Shown: positions 5,394 to 6,774 of the stretch, piece after piece | Layout of the letters: every line of letters starts with the position of its first letter | Position numbering within the stretch: position 1 is the first letter of the stretch | Assembly: GCA_012800665.1 (NCBI GenBank) | Contig: JAAZIW010000114.1 | Coordinates: 1 to 6,774 of the forward strand | Reading direction: 5' to 3' | From: Rikenellaceae bacterium | GTDB taxonomy: Bacteria; Bacteroidota; Bacteroidia; Bacteroidales; UBA932 | Length of the DNA stretch: 6,774 nucleotides | Position numbers and translations under genes: made by a program | Notes under the pieces: generated by a model | What the model was told of the DNA's origin: nothing | What the model saw: the letters and a program-made list of their open reading frames with translations, nothing else | Database searches by the model: none

Positions 5394-5641
5394 AAGGCAC
5401 TATATTACAGGTGTATGAGGACAGTTCGGGCAGGCTTTTTATGCATTCGGACCTTCCCGATACAATGTCAAAGGAGGAAAAGGCAGAGCTGGTTGAAAAA
5501 ATCCGTCAGGCCATGAGGCTTGATTTTCGCGCATCAATAGCCGCTGCCATTCGTCAGCTTGCTTTTGGGGCTATAATGTGCCGGCCGGATATAGAGGAGG
5601 CCAAGCGTAATTTTCGCTCTGATGTCGGAAGATATTTATAA
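5390..5641 (+). CDS. Small protein of unknown function (83 aa)
   Basis: The product is not recognised. It begins MKGTILQVYEDSSGRLFMHSDLPD, which looks like a short beta strand-turn-strand, followed by a charged helix (SKEEKAELVEKIRQAMRLDF), an Ala/Ile-rich helix (RASIAAAIRQLAFGAIM) and a basic tail ending RSDVGRYL. There is no signal peptide; the Ala-rich segment is too short and polar to call a membrane span. The ATG lies within the repeated GCGTATGA junction, and no Shine-Dalgarno sequence precedes it, so translation may depend on coupling from upstream. It converges on pssA with 34 bp between stops, where only two 4-bp hairpins are visible. Coding status is supported by sensible composition and operon-like spacing only. 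Confidence 0.55.
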   Translation: MKGTILQVYEDSSGRLFMHSDLPDTMSKEEKAELVEKIRQAMRLDFRASIAAAIRQLAFGAIMCRPDIEEAKRNFRSDVGRYL

Positions 5642-5675
5642 GCGGATTTGTCCGTGCCGAAGCATTCTATCGGTT

Positions 5676-6644
5676 TTAAATGCGGAAAACAGCGAAGATA
5701 AGGTTGCTCAGGACGTAAACGGTGAAGATAAGAAGGGGGATTGCCGTCCAATGCCAGCCGAGTACGGGAACAATTATTATGGCGATGATGCTTATGCAAA
5801 TAAAGGCCGTGCGCTTCATGGAGTTGGTGGTTTTTGCGAGCGAGATGGCTCTTGCAGAGTCGACGTTTGCCTGTCTGGCTCTTGCAGAGTCGGTGTTTGC
5901 TGAGCCGGCGTTTGCTTGGCCTGTTTCGGAAGTGCAAGCATGCGAGGAGCCTGACTTGAAAGAGAAGAAAGGGATTTCGCTCAATAATAGCACGCTGAGC
6001 AGAATCGCAAGAGCCGGAATGAACCAATAGCTACCGCAAAGGCCGGTAAGCCATGAGTCGGGGCGGAAATAACAATAAGCGGCGATTGAGCCGCAAATTA
6101 TTGCTGATGAGGGGGTTGGGAGTCCCAAAAATGAATCATGCTGCCTTTCATCCACATTGAACCTTGCTAAGCGTATTCCGCTGAACAAGCCAAGGAGCAG
6201 GGGCAGCAGGCATAAAAGGCTCTTTAGAGGCCAACCTGCTTTAAGGCTTTGAAGAACATCTAAAGTGCCGCCTCCGGACAAACTGCCGACTGCAGAGTTC
6301 ACCGCTGCTGCAGAGCTCACTGCTGACGAAGACATCGCTGCTGCATCGCCAAGACTGTAAGCCCAAACGGGAGTGATTTCGGAAAGCGCCAGCACGAACA
6401 GCATTATGCTTGGCAAGACCCCGAAACTGACGACGTCTGCCAGCGAATCAAGCTCGCGGCCTATATTGCATGAACTGTTCAACAGCCGTGCGGCAAAGCC
6501 GTCCAGGAAGTCGAACAGGCCCGCCGCAAGCATAAGGTAAAATGCTATGTCGAGGCGCCCGCCTAAGGCAAAAATAATTCCCACAACCCCCGAAAGGAGG
6601 TTGCAGGAAGTTATTGCATTAGGAATATGATTGCGTAAAGACAC
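5676..6644 (-). CDS. pssA: CDP-diacylglycerol--serine O-phosphatidyltransferase with two inserts
   Basis: PssA transfers phosphatidyl from CDP-diacylglycerol to serine, making phosphatidylserine, the precursor of phosphatidylethanolamine, in the inner membrane. The CDP-alcohol phosphotransferase signature is complete: D45xxDGxxAR (45-53), G62, D66 and D70, followed by SFG. The PssA-specific RLARFNVDERQ (158-168) and FLGLPTPSSA (172-181) are intact, and hydrophobic spans flank them. The GTG start at 6644 gives 322 residues starting (V)SLRNHIPNAITSCNLLSG, matching the usual N-terminus, and shares a G with the TAG stop of the upstream gene (TAGTG). A longer frame from 6746 merely overlaps that gene. 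The protein is clearly longer than the roughly 235 residues usual in Bacteroidota. The excess is a Ser/Ala/Gly insert at about 99-141 and a Ser/Ala/Asn/Arg insert at about 231-275, both in loops between membrane spans. Activity is likely because all catalytic residues remain. Confidence 0.92.
   Translation of the reverse strand: MSLRNHIPNAITSCNLLSGVVGIIFALGGRLDIAFYLMLAAGLFDFLDGFAARLLNSSCNIGRELDSLADVVSFGVLPSIMLFVLALSEITPVWAYSLGDAAAMSSSAVSSAAAVNSAVGSLSGGGTLDVLQSLKAGWPLKSLLCLLPLLLGLFSGIRLARFNVDERQHDSFLGLPTPSSAIICGSIAAYCYFRPDSWLTGLCGSYWFIPALAILLSVLLLSEIPFFSFKSGSSHACTSETGQANAGSANTDSARARQANVDSARAISLAKTTNSMKRTAFICISIIAIIIVPVLGWHWTAIPLLIFTVYVLSNLIFAVFRI
5846..5900 (-). repeat. 30-bp tandem duplication inside pssA (insert 2)
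   Basis: On the plus strand, a 25-bp block beginning TGGCTCTTGCAGAGTCG and ending GTTTGC occurs at 5846-5870 and again at 5876-5900 with two differences. The 30-bp period equals ten codons. In protein it gives ANTDSARARQ followed by ANVDSARAIS. A degenerate third remnant (GCCGGCGTTTGC) follows at 5904-5915. Confidence 0.85.
6290..6325 (-). repeat. 18-bp tandem duplication inside pssA (insert 1)
   Basis: On the plus strand CTGCAGAGTTCACCGCTG (6290-6307) is followed directly by CTGCAGAGCTCACTGCTG (6308-6325), identical at 16 of 18 positions. The period is six codons. It encodes two Ser/Ala/Val-rich hexapeptides in the first extra loop of the protein. Confidence 0.8.
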
Positions 6645-6774
6645 TACCTGATTCCGAGTTTGGTTTTGATTTCCTTCGGAATAGCATCCTTGTGAATCAT
6701 TATCTCGAGAGTCTGGTTGCGTACGAAGGCCTCGGTTGCATACCAAATGCCTTTATATTTGCCGGTTTCGCCCC
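6644..6774 (-). CDS. C-terminal end of an unrecognised protein, cut by window edge
   Basis: An open minus-strand frame enters from the right edge and ends at TAG (6646-6644). The 42 visible residues read GETGKYKGIWYATEAF, then VRNQTLEIMIHKDAIPKEIKTKLGIR split across the segment before the stop. The composition is that of a normal soluble protein with a beta strand followed by a basic C-terminal helix. I do not recognise the family, and it does not resemble the C-terminus of phosphatidylserine decarboxylase, a frequent pssA neighbour. The stop overlaps the pssA GTG by one base, so the two genes are almost certainly cotranscribed and translationally coupled. Confidence 0.65.
   Translation of the reverse strand, partial: GETGKYKGIWYATEAFVRNQTLEIMIHKDAIPKEIKTKLGIR

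Noticed and set aside
5470..5477. Perfect Shine-Dalgarno-like AAAGGAGG inside the 83-aa gene
   Set aside because: No sensible start codon and frame follow at the right distance, and Bacteroidota rarely rely on such sites; it reads as Lys/Glu codons of the gene.
5642..5675. Bidirectional terminator between the 83-aa gene and pssA
   Set aside because: Only two 4-bp stems (CGGA/TCCG and CCGA/TCGG) without T-tracts are present, too weak to call.
5722..6030. 102-aa plus-strand open frame opposite pssA, rich in ALAES repeats
   Set aside because: The apparent repeats are the reverse reading of the in-frame tandem duplication in pssA, where the catalytic gene clearly sits.
6645..6746. Extended N-terminus of PssA from 6746
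   Set aside because: The 34 extra residues are polar and unlike any PssA. They overlap the end of the upstream gene in another frame, while GTG at 6644 gives the usual N-terminus and a TAGTG junction.

Overview
The window is a stretch of chromosome from a Bacteroidota bacterium, probably of the order Bacteroidales. The evidence is a set of Bacteroidota-type -7 boxes (TAnnTTTG), a surE-lpxB pair with lipid A synthesis typical of a Gram-negative cell, a type I GAPDH, a phosphatidylserine synthase and a CotH-kinase protein of the kind common in gut Bacteroidales. Genus-level placement is not possible from this sequence alone.

Layout. Positions 1-1203 (+) hold the C-terminal 400 residues of a CotH-family protein whose start lies outside the window. 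It converges, with only 2 bp between the stop codons, on the surE-lpxB operon (minus strand, 3187 down to 1206), in which the two genes overlap by ATGA. A 105-bp divergent region at 3188-3292 carries overlapping back-to-back promoters for surE-lpxB (-) and gapA (+). gapA (3293-4291) ends in a clear intrinsic terminator at 4318-4348.

Positions 4349-5025 contain no convincing protein gene and are the most unusual part of the window. A modular repeat array (about 4441-4810) has six copies of a short core. Two of the copies extend into an element that can fold as an H-type pseudoknot. A TAnnTTTG box lies just before the array, and a terminator-shaped hairpin with seven Ts follows it (4890-4944). 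Together these suggest, but do not prove, a structured non-coding transcript of about 500 nt. A further 14-bp hairpin (4921-4978) competes with that terminator.

Two small unrecognised genes follow on the plus strand (5026-5337, 103 aa; 5390-5641, 83 aa). Between them, imperfect repeats of a stop/start junction create a 19-codon reading frame that overlaps both genes by ATGA. They converge on pssA (minus, 6644-5676), whose product carries two low-complexity hydrophilic inserts, each containing a short tandem duplication. pssA starts at a GTG that shares one base with the TAG stop of an upstream gene running off the right edge, so those two genes form an operon.

Functionally the recognised genes are housekeeping: lipid A (lpxB), nucleotide phosphatase (surE), glycolysis (gapA) and phosphatidylethanolamine precursor synthesis (pssA). 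The novelty lies in the 4.4-5.4 kb interval and in the pssA inserts.
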